From NCBI RefSeq assembly GCF_000993825.1, contig NZ_CP011114.1, positions 4,216,001-4,280,000 of the forward strand: a stretch of DNA of 64,000 bases, read 5' to 3'. The notes beneath the pieces were generated by a model. That model saw only the letters and a list, made by a program, of their open reading frames with translations, ran no database searches and had not been told where the DNA came from. Of the stretch, positions 19,714 to 27,471 are shown one piece after another (within the stretch, counting starts at the first letter, position 1; the number at the start of each line of letters is the position of its first letter). The stretch comes from Paenibacillus durus ATCC 35681 (GTDB lineage: Bacteria > Bacillota > Bacilli > Paenibacillales > Paenibacillaceae). The position numbers and the translations under genes are program-made.

Positions 19714-20571
19714 TTAAAATAAAATATTAAGATCGTCGCGCATCCTTTTACGTGCTGCTTTAACATATGGCTTGTGATGTTCCCCGCTTGAAGTTGAGGT
19801 GTCCGAAATCCGCCAGTGATACAGTATTTTAGGGATATGGGCAACTCTCTTGGAAAGATTGATAATTCGAATAGCCAGGTCCCAATCCTGAACCCCTTCA
19901 TAATTTATCCGGAGTCCTCCCACTTGTTTCACAAGAGCTGTTCGATATACTGCCAGGTGACATATATAATTCATTTGTTTTAATAAATCCATGTTAAACT
20001 GTTTCTTAAAAAAAGGATAGCATCTCTTTCCATTTAACAACTTATCTTCATCACTATAGATTAAATCTAACTCTTTATTAGTATTCAGTAGCCTGACAAC
20101 TTCGTACAATGCGAAAGGGGCTAATACATCATCATTATCTAAAAAGGCTGTAAACTCCCCTGCCGCCATCTCCAGTGCAGAGTTACTACAAGCCGATATG
20201 TGCCCATTTTCTTCTCTATATCTTACTTTTATGCGAGGATCAAAAGCGGCATATTCCTCCAATACTCTCTTTATATGAGGTTCAGAAGAATTATCATCTG
20301 ATATACACAGTTCCCAATGGGGATAATACTGCTGGAGAACTGAGTCAATACTCTCTCTCAAGTATTCCTCTTTAACGTTGTAGACCGGCATAATAACGGA
20401 TATCAATGGAGAGTACTTGAAAGTAGACTGAATGTCATTGTACTGTTCGTTCTTCTTGAACCATGTCCGGTAACTGCAGCCTTTAGTCAAGGGAAAGAAA
20501 AATTGGTAATATTTTATTTTTAAGCGAATTAGAATCGAATATAATAAAAAGAAGCCATTATACAAAAACAA
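19714..20571 (-). CDS. GT2 glycosyltransferase
   Basis: A GT2 enzyme of about 286 residues. A hydrophobic N-terminal stretch (FLYNGFFLLYSILIR) precedes the catalytic domain, which starts SPLISVIMPVYNVKEEYL. LCISDDNSSEPH (donor site), TAFLDNDDVLAP (DxD) and YSDEDKL follow, then a C-terminal EGVQDWDLAIRIINL motif. The pattern is like the RgpF-adjacent and O-antigen rhamnan GT2 enzymes. The frame is open to a TTG at 20589 directly after the wzt stop. I prefer the TTG at 20571, which has GAGGGAG 9 bases upstream, though this is not certain. The stop is 13 bases before the next gene. Confidence 0.82.
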   Translation of the reverse strand: MFLYNGFFLLYSILIRLKIKYYQFFFPLTKGCSYRTWFKKNEQYNDIQSTFKYSPLISVIMPVYNVKEEYLRESIDSVLQQYYPHWELCISDDNSSEPHIKRVLEEYAAFDPRIKVRYREENGHISACSNSALEMAAGEFTAFLDNDDVLAPFALYEVVRLLNTNKELDLIYSDEDKLLNGKRCYPFFKKQFNMDLLKQMNYICHLAVYRTALVKQVGGLRINYEGVQDWDLAIRIINLSKRVAHIPKILYHWRISDTSTSSGEHHKPYVKAARKRMRDDLNILF

Positions 20572-20589
20572 TACCGATTTCTCCCTCAA

Positions 20590-21327
20590 TTAGTTATATT
20601 TCGAATAGTAAAAATCGCATATATCCCCTATACTTCCGCTTTTTATCAATTTCCCTTTTTCCAAAATGATACCTTTCGTACACATTGCCCGTATTTGGTC
20701 AATGGAATGTGAAACGAGCATAACGGTGGTTCCTTTTTCAACCATGCTGGTAAGCTTTGCTTCACATTTCTCTTGAAACTTAAAATCTCCGACAGATAAT
20801 ATCTCATCAACAATTAAGAGGTCGGGGGTAGTAGCTGTAGCAATAGAAAATCCAAGTCTGGCGTACATACCGGAAGAAAAATTCTTTATAGGAACATCGA
20901 TAAAGTCTCTCAACTCAGAAAATTCTACGATTTCCTCAAATTTATCTTTCATCTCTTTTTTTGAATATCCTAATACCGCTCCATTCAAAAAAATATTCTC
21001 TCTTGCTGTTAACTCCGGGTCAAACCCTGCCCCAAGCTCGATAAGAGGAGCCATTCTGCCCGAGACTTCTACATTCCCGGTTGTAGGTTTCAATACTCCT
21101 GCCACTACCTTCAACAAAGTGCTCTTCCCTGCACCATTTAGTCCAAGCACTCCAAAAATCTCACCTCTATTTATCTCAAAGCTTACATTCTGCAAGGCCC
21201 AAAATTCGGTATAAGAAATTTGGCGTTTAAACCGCTTTATCAGATATTCCTTCAAAGTGCTGATTTTTTCCGTTGTCATATTAAAACACATCGAAGCATC
21301 ATTAACATTAACTATAGTATCTGCCAT
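20590..21327 (-). CDS. wzt: Polysaccharide ABC exporter ATPase (Wzt/TagH type, short form)
   Basis: This 245-residue ATPase powers export of a lipid-linked polysaccharide across the membrane with the Wzm permease encoded just upstream. It has Walker A (GLNGAGKST), the Q-loop region (MAPLIELGAGFDPELTARENI, the Wzt/TagH/KpsT hallmark), signature NFSSGMYARLGF, Walker B (LLIVDEILSVGD) and the switch histidine (LVSHSID). It ends soon after the ATPase fold, so it lacks the C-terminal carbohydrate-binding domain that in long Wzt proteins reads a chain-end cap. Chain length is therefore not obviously controlled by capping here. AAGGTG lies 5 bases before the ATG. Confidence 0.92.
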   Translation of the reverse strand: MADTIVNVNDASMCFNMTTEKISTLKEYLIKRFKRQISYTEFWALQNVSFEINRGEIFGVLGLNGAGKSTLLKVVAGVLKPTTGNVEVSGRMAPLIELGAGFDPELTARENIFLNGAVLGYSKKEMKDKFEEIVEFSELRDFIDVPIKNFSSGMYARLGFSIATATTPDLLIVDEILSVGDFKFQEKCEAKLTSMVEKGTTVMLVSHSIDQIRAMCTKGIILEKGKLIKSGSIGDICDFYYSKYN

Positions 21328-21342
21328 AGTTACACCTTATCC

Positions 21343-22128
21343 TTATATATATAGTATGAATTTATCCTGACGCTTTTTAAATAAATAGACTCCTATAATC
21401 AAAGTCGCAAAAGCGTAATTAAAGCATTGCAGATTCAGTTCAAAAGAAGGAATACGTCCGTATAAGAATCCTTCCCTAAAATGTGTGATAAAGTAGAACA
21501 TCGGATTGCTGTAAAGCAAAAAGAGATACTTGTCCGGCATAGTCGCCATAGGGTAAATAATGGGAGTTGAATACATCCAGGCAGTCAATAAAACTCCGTA
21601 AAAGTGCTCGATATCTCTAAAAAACACAACCACGCTGCATAAGATCAAACCCAATCCTACGCTAAACAGGAACACATAACCTATTGAAATGAAGCTAAAA
21701 ATAATAGTCCATTTAATATGAACACCCGTAAAAAGGCAAACGACTAAAACAGCACACAGAGAGAAAAACATATTAACTAATGAGTATGTAACTTTCGACA
21801 ATGGGAAAATGTACTTGGGAACATATACTTTTTTAATAATTTGCCCTGAAGAAAATATAGAGGTCATAGCCAAATTGGTAGAATCCGAAAAAAAGGTGAA
21901 TAAAACTTGCCCGGTTATTACGTAGGCTGCAAAATACTCTATATTAAATCTAAATAACTCTTGAAATACCAGAGTAATAATCAGCATTATAAATAATGGA
22001 TTTAAAACACTCCATAGAATCCCCAATACCGATCTTTTATATTTTATTTTTAATTCTTTTATGACCAAAAGTTTTAAAAGCTCTTTATACTTAAGAAAGT
22101 TCTGAATATATTTATTAATCTCGTTCAT
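21343..22128 (-). CDS. wzm: Polysaccharide ABC exporter permease (Wzm/TagG type)
   Basis: An ABC-2 membrane subunit of about 261 residues with six predicted helices. It has the typical N-terminal amphipathic start and KELKIKYKRSVLGILWSVLNP (residues ~21-41), FFRDIEHFYGVLL near 170 and the conserved YSTPIIYP near 190. Together with the short Wzt it should move an undecaprenyl-linked glycan to the outer face, the route used in S-layer glycan and teichoic acid export. The ATG at 22128 has AGGTG 6 bases upstream, so an in-frame GTG at 22137 is less likely. It is the first gene of a nine-gene AT-rich run reading down to 14002. Confidence 0.9.
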   Translation of the reverse strand: MNEINKYIQNFLKYKELLKLLVIKELKIKYKRSVLGILWSVLNPLFIMLIITLVFQELFRFNIEYFAAYVITGQVLFTFFSDSTNLAMTSIFSSGQIIKKVYVPKYIFPLSKVTYSLVNMFFSLCAVLVVCLFTGVHIKWTIIFSFISIGYVFLFSVGLGLILCSVVVFFRDIEHFYGVLLTAWMYSTPIIYPMATMPDKYLFLLYSNPMFYFITHFREGFLYGRIPSFELNLQCFNYAFATLIIGVYLFKKRQDKFILYI

Positions 22129-22150
22129 CGGTTTCACCTATTCCGGATTT

Positions 22151-22178
22151 ATGATAGAAAATGATATCACTTTAACAA
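22151..22178 (-). promoter_or_regulatory. Possible promoter for the wzm-wzt glycan cassette
   Basis: On the minus strand TTGTTA (22173-22178) and TATCAT (22151-22156) are separated by 16 bases, about 23 bases before the wzm ATG. The short gap between wzm and the divergent gene leaves little other room. Confidence 0.45.
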
Positions 22179-22244
22179 TGTAGCCCCTGCATATCTAACT
22201 ATGCTAAAATATTGTCGTATCTACAGGAAAAGGAGATTAAAAAG

Positions 22245-24998
22245 TTGGCTAATCCAGTATACGGTAAAAAAGCTGCTCAGTCGAGAAATGATGAAAAGAT
22301 ACCCGACTCGCTTTGGGTGTTAGTAATTGGTTTTATTTTATTTTTGTTTTGGGCCCCGTTTCAAGTGGGATTATTTAACGGGCAGCAGGTTGACTTCGAG
22401 AAACCGATTTATGTTGCGGCTTTGCTCGGTTGTCTGATGCTGTTCTTATGGGTCGGCCTCTACTACAAAAGATTTAAGCTGGAGGACCAGCGCGATCTGC
22501 TGGCGGTAGCCGTGCTGCTGCTTCCACTGACGTATTTCCTGTCGCTCTTTGTTGCCGCTTCGCACTACATGGCGGTCAATATGCTGCTGATTCAGAGCAT
22601 GTACGCGGCAGTCTTCATTGTAAGTCTCTACCTCCTTCGACAAAAACAAGTTAATGTTATCATACAAACCGCCGTATTGACAGTGGCTTATCTGATTGTC
22701 TGGTTCGGGCTGCTGAACTGGCTGGGCGCCTGGAATGTTGCCGGAGGGCTGATCGGCTGGTTCTCGAATACGGTTAGAGGAGGCAAATATCTGGACGCAG
22801 TGCTCAACGATACCAACCTCGGACCGCGTCTGACTTCGATATTTCAGTACCCCAATACATATGCCGGCTTCCTGATGGCGTTCTTGTTGGTGGCGATATT
22901 TGCACTGATTCGGTCGAAAAAGGTGTATGGCGCGCTTATTAACGGCTTCATGCTTGTACCTATTATCGTTTCGCTGCTGCTGACGCTCTCGCGGGGCGGG
23001 CTTGTCCTGCTTCCGGTCGTATTCGTGCTCCTGCTGCTGTTCCAGAAACCGTCGCGGCAAATATTGTGGATTATTCACCTTATTATCGCAGGCATTGCCT
23101 CCCTGGCGGTTACGAGTCCGGTCACTTCGATCGGGCAGCGCCTTAGCCTGGTTCCCGATGCGTCAGCGGCTGTCAAAGGCTGGACCTATCTGCTGATTGC
23201 CTCGGCGGTCACGGCGGTTCTATGTTGGGTGGTACAGCGTTTTGTAGCTCCTAAGCTAGAAGGGAGTCTTGAGAGCTGGTCAAGCCGCAAATTCACCAAT
23301 CTTTGGCTTCCAATCGGCGCGACAGTGCTGGTAGCTCTGGCCGCTTTCCTGCTGATCGGCACGAGCGTGCGCAGTATTTTGCCGGACAATATCGAAACTC
23401 GTCTGGAGAATATCAACTTCCAGCAGCATAGTGTACTCGAACGCTTCACTTTTTACAAAGATGCGCTCAAGGTTGTCAAGGATTATCCGATTCTCGGCGC
23501 CGGCGGTGGAGGCTGGGCCGCTCTTTACGAGAAATATCAGAATAACCCGTATACGAGCCGCCAGGCGCATAACTTCTTCCTGCAGTATTTGATTGAGGTC
23601 GGCATTCTTGGTTTCATCGTATTTATGGGATTTATCCTGTTTGTGTTCTACAAATATATCAGAGGCTATATGAAGCAAAAGGAACGGGATGATTACGAGA
23701 ACGGCTTTTTCTTCCTGATCATCGCTCTCTCGATTCTGCTTCACAGTGTCCTTGACTTCAATATGAGCTACGCGTTTATGGGCCTGCTTATATTCATCGG
23801 GCTTGCGGGTATGGCCGCTGCTATGGATGCTAAAACGCTCGCGGTCAAATGGAACTCTTCGGGGCTGCGTTTTGGTTATTTGGCCTTGGCCTGTGTGGGA
23901 GCCTTGGCGGTGCTCTTCGTGTCCCTCCGCGATATTGGTTCCGCCAATGCTGCTGCGGATGCCAAGGCGATCACGCAAACAAGCCAGTCTTATGAAGAAA
24001 TCAAGGCTCCGCTGATCAAGGCGCTTAAAAACCGTCCCAGCCATCCGGAGTCAGTGATTATTCTCGCTTCGATGGACAATCAGGTCTACAGTCAGAACAA
24101 GAACGAACAGTTCGCGGCCGAGTCCCTCGCCGTGCTAACCCGTGGACTGAAGGATGAGCCAAATAACAAGATGATGTTGAAGCAGTTGATTGCTTTATAT
24201 GATTTGCAGGGCAAGAGCGAAGAAGCATATGCCGTTTACAGAGATAATGCAGATAAATATAAGTGGGATATTGAGTGGTACGAGCCGTTGATTACCCGGG
24301 CGGCTGATCTGGGAACACAGGCTCATTTGCAGAAGGATACTGCCAAGGAGCAGGAGTTTTTCCAAACCGGTCTGGCCGCATACGACCATGTGGTTGCCGG
24401 AGTTGAGTATCTGAAGACGCTGCCTGCCGGACAGATGCAGGGCCGTCCGTTCTCTGTAACACCGCTAATCGCGCTCGGAGTCGGAAAAATAAAACACGTA
24501 ACCGGCGATGCCAAGGCTGCAGCCGAAATATTGCAATCGGGTCTCGTTGGCAGTTACGCTGATTTGGCTGCACGCGGCGACCTATGGAGTGCAAACTGGT
24601 ACTATGATTTAATCGCCCGCTCATATGACTTGGGCCAGGCCTCCTTTAACCAGCAGGACAAAGAAAATGCGAATGCGAACTTTAATATCGGACTTGGGGC
24701 TTACAAGCAACTGATGGTAGAGACCAGTAACCAAACGAATGCCGTTCCGCCTGCCACTACGCTGGCTGTGGGTAAAATGCAATTTCTCTCTGGTGATATC
24801 CGGACGGCGGTAAACACCTTGAAAACCGGGCTGAGTGAAGATTACTCGGATCCAATTAATCGCGAGATGGCCCGTTGGTATTTGGCCGGATTGAATAAAT
24901 TGAAAAGCGCCCAGGATCAGGATGTATATAACAAGCTTATTGCAGCCGATCCCGGAGAGGCGGCTAAAATTGATGAAATCGCGGTAATCCAGCCCTGA
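22245..24998 (+). CDS. Wzy/O-oligosaccharyltransferase-like membrane protein with C-terminal TPR-like region
   Basis: A 918-residue protein with about 12-14 membrane helices in its first 570 residues and a Wzy_C/O-antigen-ligase core. The core is marked by RLTSIFQYPNTYAGF, the periplasmic-type loop ILGAGGGGWAALYEKYQNN, and the RQAHNFFLQYLIEVGILG histidine motif. The last ~350 residues are soluble and helical with repeated TPR-like units; two copies of an ALGVGKIKHVTGDAKAA/LAVGKMQFLSGDIRTA unit are visible. Such proteins polymerise glycans or transfer them to proteins or lipids outside the cell, and WsfB of Paenibacillus alvei is a model. The start is TTG with AAAAGGAGA upstream; an earlier ATG frame would bury that site. 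It is divergent from wzm. Confidence 0.85.
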   Translation: MANPVYGKKAAQSRNDEKIPDSLWVLVIGFILFLFWAPFQVGLFNGQQVDFEKPIYVAALLGCLMLFLWVGLYYKRFKLEDQRDLLAVAVLLLPLTYFLSLFVAASHYMAVNMLLIQSMYAAVFIVSLYLLRQKQVNVIIQTAVLTVAYLIVWFGLLNWLGAWNVAGGLIGWFSNTVRGGKYLDAVLNDTNLGPRLTSIFQYPNTYAGFLMAFLLVAIFALIRSKKVYGALINGFMLVPIIVSLLLTLSRGGLVLLPVVFVLLLLFQKPSRQILWIIHLIIAGIASLAVTSPVTSIGQRLSLVPDASAAVKGWTYLLIASAVTAVLCWVVQRFVAPKLEGSLESWSSRKFTNLWLPIGATVLVALAAFLLIGTSVRSILPDNIETRLENINFQQHSVLERFTFYKDALKVVKDYPILGAGGGGWAALYEKYQNNPYTSRQAHNFFLQYLIEVGILGFIVFMGFILFVFYKYIRGYMKQKERDDYENGFFFLIIALSILLHSVLDFNMSYAFMGLLIFIGLAGMAAAMDAKTLAVKWNSSGLRFGYLALACVGALAVLFVSLRDIGSANAAADAKAITQTSQSYEEIKAPLIKALKNRPSHPESVIILASMDNQVYSQNKNEQFAAESLAVLTRGLKDEPNNKMMLKQLIALYDLQGKSEEAYAVYRDNADKYKWDIEWYEPLITRAADLGTQAHLQKDTAKEQEFFQTGLAAYDHVVAGVEYLKTLPAGQMQGRPFSVTPLIALGVGKIKHVTGDAKAAAEILQSGLVGSYADLAARGDLWSANWYYDLIARSYDLGQASFNQQDKENANANFNIGLGAYKQLMVETSNQTNAVPPATTLAVGKMQFLSGDIRTAVNTLKTGLSEDYSDPINREMARWYLAGLNKLKSAQDQDVYNKLIAADPGEAAKIDEIAVIQP

Positions 24999-25033
24999 TC
25001 TTAACTGCTACTTATAGTTTTATATATACCGAG

Positions 25034-25079
25034 AAAAAAACCGGGTACCGCCCATTATTGGTGGTGCCCGGTTTTTTTT
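25034..25079. terminator. Bidirectional terminator between the Wzy-like gene and gldA
   Basis: AAAAACCGGG with ACC pairs with GGT and CCCGGTTTTT around a short loop. T-runs (or A-runs on the other strand) lie on both sides, so it can stop transcripts from both convergent genes. Confidence 0.93.
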
Positions 25080-25108
25080 GTTTTTTTTCCAAAACCATAA
25101 ACTCTTCT

Positions 25109-26209
25109 TCAGGACTTAAGGGGGAGTTGTCTCCCCAATTGATCTACCTCCAGCATGGCTTTCACTACGCTGTCGGATGTTACTGAAAATGGCATGTTGT
25201 CCATGGGCGTACCGGGAGCACAGCTGGCCTCTGCGGCAATCCGGAGTCTGTCCGGCTGTTCCGCCGAAAGATGCATCTCCTCCAAGGTTACAGGCAACCC
25301 TGTGCTGCGGTTAAACTTTATTATCTCCTCCAGCTCTTGTATAGGCGCGTTCTCCAGCACAAGTTGAACGATAGTGGTAAAAGCAACCTTTTCCCCATGC
25401 ATGACAGGACGTGTCTCTTCCAACAGGGTAAGTCCGTTATGAATCGCATGGGCGGCAGCAAGCCCGCCGCTCTCAAAGCCGATGCCGCTGAGGTAGATGT
25501 TGGCTTCGATAATATTCTCTACCGCCTTGGAGAGTATGCCGTTCTCTGCATCCTGCTTGGCCTGTAATCCATCGGCCAGCAGCGTATCCCGGCAAGCCCG
25601 CGCAAGCGCGTAGGCGGCGATAGTGCTTGTATCCCGGCCCCCGGATTCGGCGGACCGCCGGCAGGCCCGCGCCTCGTAGTACGTCGACAGCGCGTCACCC
25701 ATGCCGGCGACCAGCAGGCGGACAGGCGCTTTGGATACAATTTCTGTGTCCACAACAACCCTTTCGGGATTACTGCGCAGTGGCAGGTACTTGTCCAATC
25801 GGCCATCTTCGGTATAGAGGACGGACAGAGCGCTGCACGGCGCGTCGGTGGAGGCGACGGTTGGCGCGACAATCAGCGGGAGACGGCTGTAGAAACCGAC
25901 TGCTTTGGCTGCATCCAGTGTCTTGCCGCCGCCAATCCCTATAATAACGTCCGCTTCCGATTCCTTGGCCGCTTCGACGATCCGCTGCACTTCCTTCAGG
26001 CTGCATTCTCCCGCGAACGAGTGCAGAACATATGAAACATCGCCTCCCTGAAAGCCTTCCGAAATCTCCTTCTCATAATTCGCGAAGACAAAAGCATCGG
26101 CGACAATATAAGCCTTCTTACCCTTAAGTTCGGTACAATAACGATGAAGCCGACGGATTTCTCCCTTGCCTTGAATATACTTGGCCGGCGACATGATATT
26201 TCTGGTCAA
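25109..26209 (-). CDS. gldA: Glycerol dehydrogenase, iron/zinc alcohol dehydrogenase family
   Basis: GldA oxidises glycerol to dihydroxyacetone with NAD in the cytoplasm. The start MSPAKYIQGKGEI is typical. The NAD-binding VIIGIGGGKTLDAAKAV lies near residues 94-110, followed by PTVASTDAPCSALSVLY. Metal ligands appear in MGDALSTYYEA (Asp), AAHAIHNGL (His) and VMHGEKVAF (His). Length is about 366 residues. A TTG at 26209 fits best, with AGGAG 8 bases upstream; a GTG at 26218 and an ATG at 26194 are alternatives. It has its own terminator on the convergent side. Its place in a glycan locus may be coincidence or reflect a glycerol-phosphate link; the sequence does not decide. Confidence 0.93.
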   Translation of the reverse strand: MTRNIMSPAKYIQGKGEIRRLHRYCTELKGKKAYIVADAFVFANYEKEISEGFQGGDVSYVLHSFAGECSLKEVQRIVEAAKESEADVIIGIGGGKTLDAAKAVGFYSRLPLIVAPTVASTDAPCSALSVLYTEDGRLDKYLPLRSNPERVVVDTEIVSKAPVRLLVAGMGDALSTYYEARACRRSAESGGRDTSTIAAYALARACRDTLLADGLQAKQDAENGILSKAVENIIEANIYLSGIGFESGGLAAAHAIHNGLTLLEETRPVMHGEKVAFTTIVQLVLENAPIQELEEIIKFNRSTGLPVTLEEMHLSAEQPDRLRIAAEASCAPGTPMDNMPFSVTSDSVVKAMLEVDQLGRQLPLKS

Positions 26210-26258
26210 TGCTCCCACTCCTACTCATTAAGGTATGTAAAACCCTGGATATAAAGCT

Positions 26259-26297
26259 AAAATGGCAGTCCCGGGCCATTTCCCGGACTGCCATTTC
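26259..26297 (-). terminator. Strong hairpin after galU
   Basis: AAATGGCAGTCC pairs exactly with GGACTGCCATTT, with GGG/CCC continuing inside. The T-tract on the minus strand is short (TTTTAGCTTT). It lies about 50 bases past the galU stop and is its likely terminator. Confidence 0.7.
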
Positions 26298-26349
26298 TGT
26301 GCTGTAACGCGGGCGCGTAAACGCACACCGCCATAATAAATTCCAAATA

Positions 26350-27243
26350 TTATTTCGATACTGTCTTTTGCGCTTCGCTTTCGATCAGATTTTTGAGATA
26401 AATGAGCAAATCATCCTTCAGCTCTTCACGCTGCATGGCGTAATGAATCGTCGTTTGGATAAAGCCCATCTTCTCGCCCACGTCATGCCGATCCCCCTCG
26501 AAGTGGAAGGCCAGAATCCGTTCTACTTCGCTGAGACGGGCGATGGCGTCCGTCAGCTGAATTTCGCCGCCTACTCCTGCCTGCTGCTCTCCCAGCATAT
26601 CAAAGATTCGAGGGGTCAAAATATACCGTCCAAGGATAGCCAGATTGGAAGGCGCTTCTTCTTTTTTCGGCTTCTCGACAAGCCTATTGGCCTTATACAC
26701 ACGATCCGCAAGTTCCGTGCCGTCAACGACGCCGTAACGGGAAACCTCATCCCATGGGACAGGCTGCACGCCAACGATGGAGGATTTATATTCGTCATAG
26801 ACCTCGATCATCTGCTTCAGGCACGGTTTATCCGACTCGACGATATCGTCGCCAAGCAGAACGGCGAACGGCTCGTTGCCGATAAATTTGCGCGCGCACC
26901 AGATGGCGTGTCCGAGACCCTTGGGTTCTTTTTGCCGGATATAGTGAATATCAGCCATTTCAGACGATTTACGGACAGAATTCAGCAGGTCCCATTTCTG
27001 CTTCTCGGCCAAATTGAACTCCAACTCGAATGAATTGTCGAAATGATCCTCGATTGCTCTTTTTCCCTTACCCGTTACGATAATAATATCTTCGATACCT
27101 GAGGCGACCGCCTCTTCCACGATATATTGGATGGTCGGCTTGTCTACAATCGGCAGCATTTCCTTCGGCATCGCCTTGGTAGCGGGCAGAAAGCGGGTTC
27201 CGAGACCGGCGGCGGGAATAATAGCTTTGCGGATTTTCGTCAT
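26350..27243 (-). CDS. galU: UTP-glucose-1-phosphate uridylyltransferase
   Basis: GalU (GtaB) makes UDP-glucose from UTP and glucose-1-phosphate. UDP-glucose is the likely source, direct or after epimerisation, of the hexose loaded by the initiating transferase in this locus. The 297-residue protein has the N-terminal nucleotidyltransferase motif [24 protein letters not shown], then [34 protein letters not shown] and the late [16 protein letters not shown] lies 8 bases before the ATG and a clear sigma-A promoter sits about 75 bases upstream. The gene is monocistronic by position, with a hairpin behind it. Confidence 0.95.
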   Translation of the reverse strand: MTKIRKAIIPAAGLGTRFLPATKAMPKEMLPIVDKPTIQYIVEEAVASGIEDIIIVTGKGKRAIEDHFDNSFELEFNLAEKQKWDLLNSVRKSSEMADIHYIRQKEPKGLGHAIWCARKFIGNEPFAVLLGDDIVESDKPCLKQMIEVYDEYKSSIVGVQPVPWDEVSRYGVVDGTELADRVYKANRLVEKPKKEEAPSNLAILGRYILTPRIFDMLGEQQAGVGGEIQLTDAIARLSEVERILAFHFEGDRHDVGEKMGFIQTTIHYAMQREELKDDLLIYLKNLIESEAQKTVSK

Positions 27244-27316
27244 GACAACGGCTCCTTTTTTTAAAGTATGATATAGTTACATATTCGCCCTGGATAAAAA
27301 ATGCAGCTCTGATCCT

Positions 27317-27346
27317 ATTATATCAGTTTTATAGGGACATTGGCAG
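27317..27346 (-). promoter_or_regulatory. Sigma-A promoter for galU
   Basis: On the minus strand CTGCCA (27341-27346) is followed after 18 bases by a perfect TATAAT (27317-27322), about 75 bases before the galU ATG. Confidence 0.6.
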
Positions 27347-27403
27347 TTGGCTGTGGAAAAGACTGGTCTCAAAACTATCCAGAAGTTTGGCCTTTAACTA
27401 AGC

Positions 27404-27430
27404 AAAAAACTCCCGCCGGTTGGCGGGAGC
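27404..27430 (-). terminator. Rho-independent terminator after the U32 gene
   Basis: CTCCCGCC pairs with GGCGGGAG around a four-base loop, followed on the minus strand by TTTTTT. It lies about 45 bases past the stop of the U32-family gene. Confidence 0.93.
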
Positions 27431-27471
27431 TTACGATTTCTGCGAGAAACACAGTTACATATAATCCTCTG

